From the NCBI GenBank assembly GCA_022829145.1, contig CM040751.1:3599364-3663363 (forward strand): a stretch of DNA of 64,000 nt, read 5' to 3'. Below are positions 50,510 to 62,502 of the stretch, in pieces. The notes beneath the pieces are model-generated. The model had not been told where the DNA came from. It was given only the letters and a program-made list of their open reading frames with translations, and searched no databases. This DNA is from Albula goreensis (taxonomy: Eukaryota; Chordata; Actinopteri; Albuliformes; Albulidae). Position 1 is the first letter of the stretch. Each line of letters starts with the position of its first letter. The position numbers and the translations under genes were made by a program.

Positions 50510-50770
50510 TTAATGTGTGAGACTGAAGCAAGTTCCCGGTACTTGAGTTGTGCGGTTTATAATACACTGAGCTGCAGTTGCTAGTGAGCCAGCTGCCTGC
50601 CTGTCCACGCATTGAGCTCTGAAACGTTTCGGCTCGCTGTCACCGCTTGGTGACAGGTTCGCTTCAGAGCCTGGCCGCGGATGTCCCGGCTGTCTGTGGA
50701 AGCGGCAGCGGTCTATGGTTGAACAGGCACTGGCGAGAGCGTGGGTGTGCAATCCAAGGAAGCGGCTCGG
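50510..50770. promoter_or_regulatory. Small CpG-rich patch with nested hairpin upstream of lsamp
   Basis: CpG and GC density rise sharply in this stretch. It contains a two-stage hairpin at 50616-50670: the outer arms GCTCTGAAACG and CGCTTCAGAGC pair at 10 of 11 positions, and the inner arms CTGTCACC and GGTGACAG pair perfectly around GCTT. It could be a distal alternative promoter, an enhancer or a structured RNA. No product was recognised from either strand. Confidence 0.4.
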
Positions 50771-51318
50771 ATATCCGTTTGTGCAGTCTGACTATGATCA
50801 GGCATCGCTAATCAATAGCAGAAAACGGACAAGGCACCCATGGCAATTAAGTTAAATAAGCGATTCTGCCCAACTAGCCACCTTACTTTAATTGATGGGC
50901 TCAGCTGACGTACCGATTTATATATATTTCTATAAATTGTCAACTCAAAATGATACTGTGGATATTATATGGCAGTGTCATTCACTATTTCAGTGATACA
51001 ACTTTTATTAAGAGAGTGCTGTGAAAAAGATTGAGGAAAATAAAGAATAAAATGAATGGAGCATTCCATTGGCACATTTAATTAGACTTACAGTCAAATA
51101 ATATGCAAAACATGCGTTATTAATTCGCTTTCAGGTGTTCGCTCTCTTCCTCTATAATGTAGGTGGCAGCTCCAGGCTATCGCCATAGGCCCCTTTTGAA
51201 ACTGGCTATTAATCAAAATGTTTCATTTCGGTTAAATTGGTGCCATCTTTCACAGTCTCGATGAATCGCCGGTGGACTTGTCCTTTGACTTGGTCTTGGA
51301 CTGGAACAGTGATCGATG
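50771..51318. other. Unique DNA next to the tandem duplication
   Basis: No gene was recognised. A minus-strand open frame at 51209-51397 reads ...QDQVKGQVHRRFIETVKDG, which I cannot place. Confidence 0.35.
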
Positions 51319-51993
51319 GACAGTGGGTAGGTATTGATTTTTTGACAGACTCGTTTAAAGAAGCAAAAGGTAAACAAAAACCCCCTCCCCAAAACACAGC
51401 ACCTCAATCCACCCCCCCCCCCCCCAGAGAATCATTTGATCTTCATGGCATTTGCAAAGAGAAATATTTTTCCCCACAGTATTGTCACATAGTCCGAGAA
51501 ACTTACAAAGCTTAAATAAAATCTCCTTCACACATTCCTTTAAGAAGTGCCCATTTTCATTCGTTCTGAAAAATGTCAAAGTTAGTGTCTCCAAACCATG
51601 GGACATGTCAGTGATCAGAAACAGGATGTGCGAGTTCTTTAAAATGTATTTCAGCTCCTTAAAGGTGCACAGAAACATACATAAACAAATCAGGAGCTAC
51701 AAGTAACATTTTGTACAAATATTTAGCAACAGGAGGTGTTCACTCTCTTGACCTAAACCCACAATGATATTCGGTTTCAGCAGAACCACAAATACTGCTT
51801 ATTACTCCTGCTTTCTCCTATTACTCCTGGCATTGCTGTGGATAAGCTATTACTTTGCTGTAAATAACAAACTTAATTCTGCAACATTTTTGCTTACATT
51901 TTTGTAGGTAGCGCTGGTTTGTGACTGGGCTTTGGCCAAGCTAATAGGGTGGAATCTGTTTTGGGCCTGTTCAAGGCAATAATGGGAACTATT
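51319..51993. repeat. Tandem duplication, copy 1 (about 675 bp)
   Basis: The unit begins GACAGTGGG and contains in order: a segment with ACAAAAACCCCCTCCCCAAA and a poly(C) run (51412-51425); a segment with CATTCGTTCTGAAAAATGTC; one with CTTGACCTAAACCCACAATG; and one with GCTATTACTTTGCTGTAAAT, ending GGCAATAATGGGAA. All four parts recur in the same order from 51994 onward. Confidence 0.85.
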
Positions 51994-52205
51994 GACAGTG
52001 GGATGGTATTGATTTTTGACAGACTCATTTAAAGTAAACAAAAAAACCCCCTCCCCAAAAACACAGCACCTCAACCGCCCCCCTCCCCGAGCATCTTTTG
52101 AACTTCAGCAACATTTACAAGAGAAATCTGTTCCCTACAGTCTTGACACAAAGTCTGTAAACCTTATAATGCTTAAATAAAATCTGTCTTTTCCCACAAC
52201 CTAGC

Positions 52206-52914
52206 AATGCAAATGGTCCTAAAATAACCTACTGTAAATTTAATGGGCCTTATGGCACCTTGATCTAGATTACAGTTGATTTAAACAACGCCGATAACCT
52301 TCTGGTGTCCTTCCACTCTCAGAAGCTTTGAGCCTGCTTTAAATAAGACTCTAAATCAGAGGCAGCAAACTCGTTAGGTAAAGTGCACAGTCATCTTCAC
52401 ACTCATTGACCTAGATTCATCAAAACAGAGCACCGGGTCATCACTGGGAGAAAGAGCTTGTCGAGATTCCCGAAAACAGCTTTTTCTTCTCAGAAATGCA
52501 AATCTAAAATATCCCATCATGTTGGGTAGAAGCACAGAAATCTACATGATTTCAGTCACGAAGCTGGCCATTGCCTCAGACAGTAGCATAGGGTTCCCGT
52601 TAAATCACCAGAGCCAATATTATTAAAAAAGGGTTTATCTGATAGTAAGATTGAGAATTTAAAACCATTTAAAACATTTTTTTATAAGGCTACAAACATT
52701 TCTGCTGTTTAAAAAAACCCTTCCCTGGGCCAGCACACCTGTAATTAAGTCGGCCCATAATCACTCACATGTGAACATTCCATTCAATTAATCAATTTCA
52801 GGTGAGAAACCAACCAGGCTGGCAACTAGTCATGTTCTAGAATTGACCAGGACAATGCACCTGGCACACATTTAACAAGCAAAGATCTACAGCCATTTCT
52901 AAAAGTGAAGGCTG
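52206..52914. other. Insertion 1 within the second duplicate, unidentified
   Basis: No transposon signature was recognised in this roughly 0.7 kb. Alternatively, copy 1 has lost it. Confidence 0.4.
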
Positions 52915-53146
52915 CTCCTTCACACTTTCCTTTAAGAAGTGTCCACTTTCATTCGTTCTGAAAAATGTCAAAGTTAGTGTTTACAAACCATGGGTACATG
53001 TCAGTGATCAGAAATGGGATTTGCGAGTTGTTTAAAATGCATTTCAGTTCCTTAAAGGTGCACAGTGACTTATATAAACGAATTGGGAGTGACAAGTAAG
53101 ATTTTGTACAAATAGTTAGCAACAGGAGGTGTTCACAATGGTCAAG

Positions 53147-54464
53147 AGCTGGATCAAGCAGAGCTTAAACATTCTGCATAAGTAAAGGGCTGGAGTATTC
53201 TTGTTTCTCTATCTACCTGCATATTCCGCCGGCTCCAGGATGGAACGCTCAATGTGTATGTTTTTAATGAATAATATTTCCAATATCAATGCATCGTGTC
53301 AAGTTCATATCAAACACCATCTACCATAGTCATCTTTATTGCTTTTAATTCTGTTTGTCATGTTGTTTATGTAAACATACAACCAGTAAAAAGTAAAACT
53401 GCTGGTAATTTTAACATCAAATGGTACAAATTGATCAGCAGTTGTAGCTTTTGCTTGCTTTAAATTACAGCCATTTTTTTGCATTTACAGGCAATTTCAT
53501 ATTTTCAAGCAACATATATGGGTGTGCACACACACAGACACACAAACAATATTACTCCAATATTTCAAGCATATGTCTCATAGAAATATTTCAAGAAATG
53601 CACATATTGTTATCCCTTATAATATCTTAAATAAGAAAAGATCCATGAAAAATCCCTAATATTGAACCAACACATACCAAGAGTTATATTTTTGTCTGAG
53701 TTATGAAAAAATCTCTTGTGAGGTCCTAATAGTATTCCTTTTGTGATGACTGAATATTATTGCATTGACTTCATTCTCTCATGAGAAAGGGGATCTCATT
53801 CGCGTTACTTAAAAAGTAAACCGTTATTTTAAAGGGATGCAAAGATAAAACAGCCGAGATGTTGTCTGTGGTACCGGAGAAAAAAGGCCCACTCAGCTTT
53901 TGACAAATGGACACAGAGAAAATGTAAGCACAATTTGTTCTGCAATAAATTAAGTTCAGAAAAGCGCTATTCATCTTGTGTCGCTGCCACTCCTACCGCT
54001 ACCGATGTACCTGTAATCTCTATACTTCCAGACATATATGAATCCGAGTTTAATATTGTGCTACATACTTTGCAATGTTTCCTGGGCCATTTGTTTTCAG
54101 TTCAAATTCTGGGAGAGATTAAAGAGACGGTGATAGCATATAAACAAGAACTCACTTTCTCAACTCAGTTTCTCATACTGATGCGATTTGTGAAACAAAA
54201 TACCTGTCTTTAGCTCATCTCTAAAATACTTGTATCTGAGGTTACAAATATTGTTTGTGTCCTAATTGACAATTAAGATAATATTTGAAAAAATATATTA
54301 GTGGCCTTACTTGTACAGTCTTTAAACAACTTTTTCCTTTTTTTAAATACCATTTTTGGGGATATAACTAAAGGTTTCTTAAGCAGCTGAAAAAAACATC
54401 ACATGACTTATCACATGACTGCCTGGCAGAGTGGCACAATCTGACTGTTTGTCCTTTTACACCA
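53147..54464. other. Insertion 2, left part, nothing recognised
   Basis: AT-rich. A short CA-rich patch lies at 53526-53548. Open frames at 53771-54213 match no known family. Confidence 0.35.
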
Positions 54465-54574
54465 ATGTTAAAGCCAGGGAATTACTTTGGGGAAATTAGG
54501 CTAACCTGTCTTATTTGGTTTAAAATGTTAGCTGGGTTATGCCACACCTTGTCGTTGCTTACTGATCATACATG

Positions 54575-54945
54575 CTACTTTAATGTAGGTTACACAGGTA
54601 TGGGAGAAGCAGCAAGACTAAGGTGGAAGTTACAGGAACATCTTGCTCAGATAAAACCAAATTCATCAAAACTTCAAGCAGCTGGATAATGATCCTAAAC
54701 TTAAAACATAAAGTAAGTACAAAGTTTATTGGCCAAGTCAGTCACCTGACCTCAGTCCAATTGAGCATAATTTTCACTTGCTGAAAACAAGGCAGAGGAC
54801 AAGAAGCCACCAAAACAAGCGACAACTAAAGATGGCTGTTTTGCAGGACTGACAAAACATTCTCAGGGGAAATACCAACCATCTGCTGATGTCTGGTGGT
54901 TTTTGGACTTCTGTAAATCATTGATTGCAAAAGATTTGCAACACA
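54575..54945 (+). pseudogene. Degenerate Tc1-like transposase 3' fragment
   Basis: AATGATCCTAAAC corresponds to the Tc1 motif DNDPK. TTTATTGGCCAAGTCAGTCA then CCTGACCTCAGTCCAATTGA and GCATAATTTT correspond to F.DWPSQSPDLSPIEH. This is the region with the second and third catalytic acidic residues of the DDE triad. CTGCTGATGTCTGGTGGTTT and TCATTGATTGCAAAAGATTT follow, as in fish Tc1 relatives. Stops and frameshifts break the frame (a TAA directly precedes the DNDPK codons), and no inverted ends were found. Confidence 0.65.
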
Positions 54946-55302
54946 ATATTAAATATAGTGACTTATAATCTATGTTGATTTTTCCAGCGACTTTAAGATC
55001 CTCTAAAATCATGGGACTATATAGAAGAAGGGTGATAGTTCCCACATGGTTCATCTGTTTTGGATGTAAACACCCTCAAACTGAAGCTGAAGGGCAGCAC
55101 TTTATAGCAAACCCGCGGTCATAGTTTCCTTTCAAATAAATGTGAGCCTTGGATTCTTCCACAGCACAGAAAGTTTGGGGTAGTCAGCCTTGCCTGAATC
55201 TCAATGCAGTTGATCCAGTCAGGACCCAAAAACCAGGTCAAACTCCCTTGACCTAAACCCACAATGGTAGTCGGGTTTCAGCAGAACCATAAATACATGT
55301 AG

Positions 55303-55305
<3 letters not shown>

Positions 55306-55377
<72 letters not shown>
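55306..55377. repeat. (CA)n microsatellite, about 36 units
   Basis: Uninterrupted CA run inside the third insertion of the second duplicate. Confidence 0.97.
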
Positions 55378-55378
<1 letters not shown>

Positions 55379-55804
55379 TGTCAACCACTTTCATTGTTAC
55401 TTGGAGGACTTTGCAAAAATACCTTCACCATTCACATATGCCAACTATTTCCCTTTTCGAAGGAAAAAAAAAGAGATAGACCTTCCCTTGGAGTGGGTTA
55501 TTATGTGAATTCCATACTCCGGATATACATCTGCTGTACATTTTGTAAGCGTTTGCACCTTTAACTATATATTAGCTGCTTCACTTATTTACACCTATTT
55601 TCTATGATTAAACTTTTTGCTTATTACTCCTCCTTCCGGACCTGGCATTGATGTGTACAAGCTATTACTTTGCTGTAAATAACAAGTTTAATTCTGCAAC
55701 ATTTCTGCTTACATTTTTGTAGGTATTGCTGGTTTTTGACAGGACTTTGGCTAATTCAACAGGGTGGAATGTCTTTCGGTCCTATTTAAGGCAATAATGG
55801 GAAA

Positions 55805-57658
55805 TAGACCCTTCCCTTTGCAGAGGTCCGTTTCATACAACCAGAAATACTGTTCCAATGCAACACATCACCTCCATCTTATAAAAGGCACAGATCATTA
55901 AACCTACAACTGTATACATACTGAATACCTTCATCGCTACAAAAGTATGCAAGATCCTTTATCCTTTTCATGACAATACTGTACAAACATTCACAACAAA
56001 ACAGACACAGTACTCCAAAGACGCACTCGAATAATACATTTAAATACATACTAGGCTGAATTTATCAAAGCCTTTAGCACACATTTAAAATTTTCATGTG
56101 CAATTTCAGTGAGATGATTTGTGATTCAAGTTCAGCCAATTGCATGCTCGCCAGCAAAACAGCTTACTAAATACGAACTACTTTAGTTAATCAGACCCAA
56201 CAAGTTTTATACAATTAAGATGATACTTAATGTTTAATCAAATAATATGAGTTTAACATTGTAGAATGCAAATTTAAAATGGTAACAACATTTTGCCATG
56301 TAGTGCCAAAGGTTTGGATTTGTTGTGAGGAACGAACCACAATGAAAACTTCACTCAGTCGTTTCCGTACTTCACTCAAGCGTCTCTATAGTCAGACCAC
56401 CATCTTTTCATGTCAGGACAACCTTTAATGGGGAGAAAAGCACGCTCCGTAATTCGTATGTTTATGCAGTCACCACGGAGGTGGCGATTAGAGAAGAACA
56501 GGCATTGTTTAATTCTTTATCTAAAGTCAGTACGCCTTCCTACCTCTCGAACTAACTTTGATCGACGATGACACCCTTTCACCAACAGTGCACACTGAGT
56601 GCCAATTTCTGTGTCATGCTTCCGTTCCCGTTCCGATTTTCGTTTTGAAGTCTTATACTGTATAGCAAAATGTTAGTTGAGTGCTGAAATTCCATTACCA
56701 TGGTTACAAATACCACTGGAATATTTATACACATATCATAAGAATCATAATTGCAAATGCAATAAAAAGGGTTTAAAGTGGAAAACCAAACCAATCAAAC
56801 ATTGCTGTAGAAGTAAATGTTTAATTTACAATTTTATTTGGCTGGAATAATTCTTTGGCAGAAATGTTCCTTTGCAACTTTCATCCAGAATCCAAAAAGT
56901 AAACTGTAATTTTAAAGTATGATTAAAAAAAATGTTGAAACTGTTATTAGTCTAGAGAGCTATATTTTGTGTAAACAATGTGTAATTTTCAGTGGGAAGT
57001 TTTCATTTTCAATACGTTGTTCAAGGTAAGAAAACCACTGTGCAGAAGTGCAGTTATGGTACGGGTACAATGGATTCTATGTTCCCATTATCAAGCAAAG
57101 CAGATGTTCAGGCATACGACATTGCTAAGATTTTTATGATAGATTAAATTTTACTTGGATAGTGCATTTCACAAACATTTGCCAAAACACACTTGACAGT
57201 ATTCTCTGGCCACTGGGATGCCTTTTTTAACATATTGTCCATTAAATATTTTAGAAGGTTAGGGCTGAATCCAGACCAAGGCTTAAGAGTGTTTTCCATG
57301 TTACTTGTCACTGAAAGAGTGAGCGACAACCGCAGAAAACGCACTCAAGTTCAGAAATGCATTCAGCCCATATTTTTAGTTGAATTCACTCATGTTGAAC
57401 GTTAGTGTTCAGATATAAACCGCTCCCATGATAATTGTTAGCTTCAGAAAAATGAAGTGAGATCAAATCCAATGTCCATTAAGAGTTCCATTAAGAGTAG
57501 ATGGAAGAAAAGAAATCTCCATGCTGTCTGTGTCGCTGAAGAACGCTGATCAAAGATTGCTGTTACATCCTCATGCTGTTTAGAAAATCCTTACTCAGTG
57601 TTAGCTGAAGCATCGTCTTAATTTCTGATGGGAATGAAATGAGGAACCATAATAACAA
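55805..57658. other. AT-rich DNA, nothing recognised
   Basis: A faint copy of the GGCTGAATTTATCAAAG / GGGCTGAATCCAGAC type of repeat head occurs at about 56053 and 57262; the latter has a mirrored CATTCAGCCCATA about 95 bp on. No gene was recognised. Confidence 0.35.
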
Positions 57659-58260
57659 GGCACTTTCGGACTGGAGGAACTTTTTCATAGTTCTAAGAAC
57701 TGTTGGAGGAACTACTCCCTTTTTATTGCATTCGCACTGCAGGAACTGGGAACTATCGTAGTTCTTACAACGCCGTTTTTTTCCAGCACAGCAGGAACCT
57801 TGAGTGACGTAAGTGTGTGCTGATTGGTCCAGACATAAGTGTACATTGATTGGTTGAACATATGAGGTAATGCAGCACTGCCGTTTTTAAAAACCTGTGT
57901 CCTTTCCAACTCCGTTATTAGGCATTACAATATCATGGGTGATCAAAAATATGATGGAAAATAAGTATTAATGTTCCTGAATATTTGCTCATTCAATTTA
58001 AATAACGGCTAATTTTAAAGTTTGCAATGACTTTAATTGGCAGTTGGTTCCGGTTAGCTGTGCTAGTGCTATTCCGTACAGTGGAGATGGTAGTTTTAGC
58101 TACCACTCACCTTACTGTAAATATTTCAATCAAATTAATACAAGAATTGGTATACTAAGCATTACACATTGGTATAAACAGAAAAAGGTTCATAGTTCTC
58201 AGGGAACCATGGGTAGTTCCACTCAAAAAAGTTCCTAGAACTGTTCGGTCTAAAAGTGGC
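57659..58260. mobile_element. MITE of about 600 bp, possibly PIF/Harbinger or hAT
   Basis: The left end GGCACTTTCGGAC and the reverse complement of the right end GCCACTTTTAGAC match at 10 of 13 positions. Just inside, both ends carry variants of AGTTCTAGGAACTTTTT (left end order: GGAACTTTTTCATAGTTCTA). Internal subrepeats GTTCCTAG and GGGAACTA recur. No transposase frame and no certain target duplication were seen. Confidence 0.6.
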
Positions 58261-60479
58261 TATAGTGTCACAGTGCTACTGCAATGTGCAACTGCTTGTA
58301 ACAACATCTCTAACTTTAACAATATGGGTGGGTAGCTATACAATAATTAACATCCCTGTGTTTAGAAATGGCACTTTGAACTAATACAATTTAGTCTGTG
58401 CTAAAGATACCTGGTACACAATACCAAAACTGAAACGAAATAAAATGTGTTGTCTGAACAACAGAAGGTATCCGAGAAGGTGTGTCAAGAAGTCAAGCAT
58501 AGAATGAGACCATTAAAGGTGGAATATCACATAAATATACTTGTTTATACCAAGTGTAAATGGCAGAATGAACTTCCTGATACATAAAGGACAGCAGAAT
58601 GTCACCCCATCTGTTTGAACTGCATCTAGACCTGCCATACGCAGAACTCTGAACATCCATTTCACCTACCTCTCTCTGCACTCAAACTAATGTACCCCTA
58701 CTTCCACTGGCACCTACTAGAGCATTAAATGATACTTTGCTGGTGCGGTTTGATAACTGTTATTGTCAGCTATGGCACTGACCGCTCAGTATCATCGCTG
58801 CTTGATGTACTGCTGTATGAACTTCTGCAAGTCTCTCTGGAAAAGAATGACTTCAAAATTCTTAATTTTAAGTCTATGTATATATACAGTACACACACAC
58901 ACGATACCCAGAGGCAGTTTAACTAAAACACTGTTCTTCTTTTCTTACCGTACTATAGAAACAAGTACCCAAAATGCAGACAAGAATTTCACGAATCATT
59001 CTTTTACTCCCTTTTGATACTGACACAATCATTGGCTGGTTGCACATACGTGCTTCTGTATGCGTTTGTATTTCTATATGCATCGTGTGCTTGCAAGATG
59101 TAGAGTTGGACATCCTGACATGCGAGGAGGAGTGAATTAGCCCCATTACGAATTTCAGCTAATAGCCAATTCACTAAGGTCTTTAATGACTATTTGGCGC
59201 AATTAAAGAAAAGAAAGGCTGCCCATAATTCAGTGCTAATTTGGTTCCCCATATGAAGTTAATGCCATATTTTGTAACGCCTTTGACTGCGGCAGTGGTA
59301 ATTATCACTAGACAATGGCCAGGATTCAATCAACATTTCCACTTTAAAGGAAATCTCAATTAAGAGGCATGCTATGGGTATTTTTACCAGGCAAGTCGTT
59401 TTATTAATGCTGACGATCGCTAAACCTGGTGAACTGATTGTGACGAGAAAGAAAGAGGATAAAAACTCCCACAATTCAATAGCGAGAGGAGGGACAAATG
59501 TTGAGAATCTGGGCCAAACACACCTTCAAAAACGCTCAGTAGGAGAGAGCAATTCACACTGCAGTTTTGTTTTTCCTGCTGAGTAAAAAAAAAAAAACGT
59601 TTGAGGCAAAGCCATTTCCGAAGCATCCACAACCATCAACCGCAGCGCCGTCTCTGCCTGCGGCCTTTCTTCGGACATCCCCCACCTGTCCGTGACGCTT
59701 GCACCGAACGCTTCCTATGAACCACTTTTTATACCCATTGTGTTTTTCCACTTGGTGTTATGCCGACCTCTTCTCTGCATCTCCCGTTGACGATCGTACA
59801 ACTCCCAAAGCGTTTATTTTGTGTGCGATCGAATTCCTGCACTCGATTTCTTACCCCAGGTGAGGTTTTATGTCAATTTAGTACAGGCTCATGCGATGAT
59901 ACCCTCTTTTACAACTCTGGTGCTCCATATCCTTTCTCCTTCAAATGCTGTTGGATGCTGTCTCTCCCTTTGTCTTTACCCTGCATGCACCTCCATTCAA
60001 CTCCCTTCTCTTCTTTTGGGAACTGTGTCTGCTTGAAGCCTTTGTAAGCTTGGATACTGAGAGTGTAGCGTCTCCGCTAATTTTAGCAAAAATGCGTCAT
60101 TTTGATAGTTACTCATCTATGTAATTATCTATAATAAATTGATCAAACTTTCTGATAAAATCTCCCTTATGTTCAGCCATGGAATTTATTTAAAGAGAGA
60201 GGTAGAAAAAATATCGTTTAAGAAGTTGTTTTCCCTTGATAGCTCTTTCTGGGAAAACTGTTATGAATGTGTTTTTTTTTGGTTTTCAATCATTTTTCCC
60301 ATTCAAATTCAACTGGACTGATTTGTCTCCTTTGCAGCAACTCTCTCCTGCTGACTCGGGAGGGCAGTCATGAACATGTGCCCTCTCTTCTCCACATGCT
60401 GCACATGTACCAAACCTTATGTCCTGTCTATGCTATTGGAGTGAGATGAAGTTAGCATTTATTACCATTCACACCTGTG
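58261..60479. other. Unique DNA; repeat-head fragment
   Basis: GGATTCAATCAACATTTCC at about 59314 belongs to the dispersed GGATTCAATCAACAT family. A local rise in CpG lies at about 59630-59715. Poly(A) at 59586-59597. No gene was recognised. Confidence 0.35.
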
Positions 60480-60665
60480 GGTACCTGACCGACCAATAGT
60501 GGCCGCTAGAGAGCGATGAGACTGATGAATTTAACCCACTTAGCCCCTATCTTTCCCCTGTGAGGTTAAGCCAATCATTGCCTTGCCAATACAGACCTCC
60601 AGCTGGGACTTGAGCACCTCCAGAGCAAGAACAAGCTTTAGCTTGCTTTACTAACGATCTTGTTG
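60480..60665 (-). mobile_element. tRNA-derived SINE, minus strand
   Basis: On the minus strand CTCTGGAGGTGCTCAAGTCC is box B-like, followed by CAGCTGGAGGTCTGTATTGG and CAATGATTGGCTTAACCTCA. The 3' part ends GGCCACTATTGGTCGG. It matches a recalled fish SINE pattern (AACTGGAGGTCTGTATTGG), but the 5' head is poor. Confidence 0.5.
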
Positions 60666-60927
60666 CATAAACCACCCAGAATCCTCATCCATGTTACTTT
60701 TGAATAGTAATTATTTCCTTATTTAAGACCCGAGTATGAAGTATCAACAAGAGATTGATATGTGATTGATTTGATGTCAAATACATTACATCCATACATA
60801 ATGCTTTTTGTAATTGAGTATGAAGTAACTATTGGTTGATTGGTGAGTGTCCTTTACGTTGAAGCATTATGGAAAATATGTGTGATTAATAATTGTGTAA
60901 TGGGATGGTTCATGTTCTGCACTGTGC
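60666..60927. other. AT-rich DNA, nothing recognised
   Basis: Short unique stretch between the SINE and the minisatellite. Confidence 0.35.
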
Positions 60928-61068
60928 TCATGTGATACCCTCAAAATGCATATGAAGTCACTGTGACCAAGAACTCTGTGACACCCCCAAAATGCACGCA
61001 ATCCTAGTGTAACAAAGAGCACTGTGGAACCCCAAAAATGCACACAGTGTAACCGCACTGAGAGCAGC
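60928..61068. repeat. Minisatellite, about 3 units of roughly 47 bp
   Basis: Units share TGTGACACCCCCAAAATGCA (variants GATACCCTCAAAATGCA and GGAACCCCAAAAATGCA) and AGTGTAACAAAGAGCAC-like ends. Confidence 0.75.
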
Positions 61069-61266
61069 TTCTTCACTGTCTACAGAGGCTGCCAATGAAC
61101 ATCATGGGTCTCTGTCTCACTCACTTTATACTCGTATTAGACCAATACAGTATCATCTGCACAAGCAGGTGGATTCCATTGCTTCACAGAAGGACAACAG
61201 CATTATCATGTGTGCGAGAGTGTGTGCGCATCCCTCCTGTTCTGCTGAGCCCTGCTCTGTCTGACT

Positions 61267-61305
61267 CTTTCTCCCTCTCCCTCTCTCCCTCTCTCTCTCT
61301 CTCTG
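61267..61305. repeat. CT-rich tract
   Basis: CCCTCTCCCTCTC followed by an uninterrupted CT run. Confidence 0.9.
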
Positions 61306-62428
61306 CCTGGGGCCTGCAGTGATGGTAGCACCTGTTGGCGGAGAGGTGTCAATCTACACTCCGCTCAGCAGGCCTGCTCCGCGGTGCTTTTCTGCTGTTC
61401 TTGCATTTAAACAATCTCTCCTCAGTACGGCTCTTAATGTCACGACAATTTCCGTTCCCCTTCACCATCCTTTTTGTCCTGCCTACCAATTTTTCTTTGT
61501 GATGTGTCATTCTCCTGTTCCCGTTCCCCTTGTGTTTTTACTTTATCACATCCATTTTATATTGTGAAACTAGCATCTTTTTTTTTTTCTCTTTCAAGGT
61601 GTCACCAAGAACTGATTCCATACGACGTTTTTTTTTTTGCTTGATTTCGGCTTGTAAACTGTATTTCTTTTCAAAGATCAGCGATCTTACGTGTGTGTCT
61701 GCTGTCATTCAAAATGTGTAATATCTGTGTATCTGTCTGTCTGTCTGTGTCGTCTGTGTATTTGTTGTCATTCAGAATAGCTCACATGAAATTTATATAT
61801 GCAAAGGCCAGTATAGAACTAAGTGCTGACAGGTGGCTTTATTGACTTCAGTTTAATAAAATGGGGTCAATTTAATAAAATGCTACATAAATGAGAGATA
61901 TTCTTGTGCATTTGCACCTACTCTTCGTCTAATTTTACATCTGTCTCAATCTAGCATTCAAATTAATGTTAAGGCCAACCCCAGTGAAATAAACTTTCTG
62001 AATTATGTGTGAATGTGAATTAACCAGCTATGAATTTCAAATGTTACACTGGTACATTTTTGCTGAGCTTTGAACCTCCAATGTTATACTAGCCAGGCAA
62101 CGTAGAAAACTTAGTTGGAAAGTAAGGCACCATAAACAGGCAGCTACGTCACATTACTGATATATATATATGCAGTGTGGGATATGTAATATCACATGGC
62201 AAATTGTTTCAGATGGAAGTTAGAAACTGACTTTTATAATAAATATTAAGATTTTTCCTCTCAATTTCTCATCAGCTTTTCAGAATTCTGATTATTGTCA
62301 TTATAAACTACCAGGTACAGTATATAGAGCTAAAAACATGTCCAAACGACCAAACCGATTTTAATATTGTTCCGCCTCATGCTCCTCTGGGTCTTGTGTT
62401 ATTAATGTCAGCAAAACAAAATTGTGCG

Positions 62429-62432
<4 letters not shown>
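61306..62432. other. Unique DNA with simple repeats
   Basis: A (CTGT)n run lies at 61732-61750 and two near-identical TCAATTTAATAAAATG words at about 61848-61882. No gene was recognised. Confidence 0.4.

Positions 62433-62499
<67 letters not shown>
62433..62499. repeat. (CA)n microsatellite, about 33 units
   Basis: Uninterrupted CA run; poly-His/Thr and poly-Cys/Val frames over it are artefacts. Confidence 0.97.

Positions 62500-62502
<3 letters not shown>

Larger units (their letters stand above)
51994..55804. repeat. Tandem duplication, copy 2, split by three insertions
   Basis: The four parts of copy 1 reappear at 51994-52205, 52915-53146, 55246-55298 and 55617-55804. They are separated by about 0.7 kb, 2.1 kb and 0.3 kb that copy 1 lacks. 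The identity I can follow by eye is high but clearly not recent. The 2.1 kb gap contains a dead Tc1-like fragment, and the 0.3 kb gap a (CA)n microsatellite. Confidence 0.8.

Noticed and set aside
51209-51397. Minus-strand frame containing QDQVKGQVHRRFIETVKDG as a possible processed pseudogene
   Set aside because: I could not assign it to any protein. Part of it overlaps the tandem-duplicated noncoding unit, whose second copy does not keep the frame.
54465-54689. Intact protein frame overlapping the Tc1 fragment
   Set aside because: The frame ends at a stop just before the DNDPK-encoding codons and the transposase similarity continues in shifted frames, so it is a broken transposase rather than a gene.
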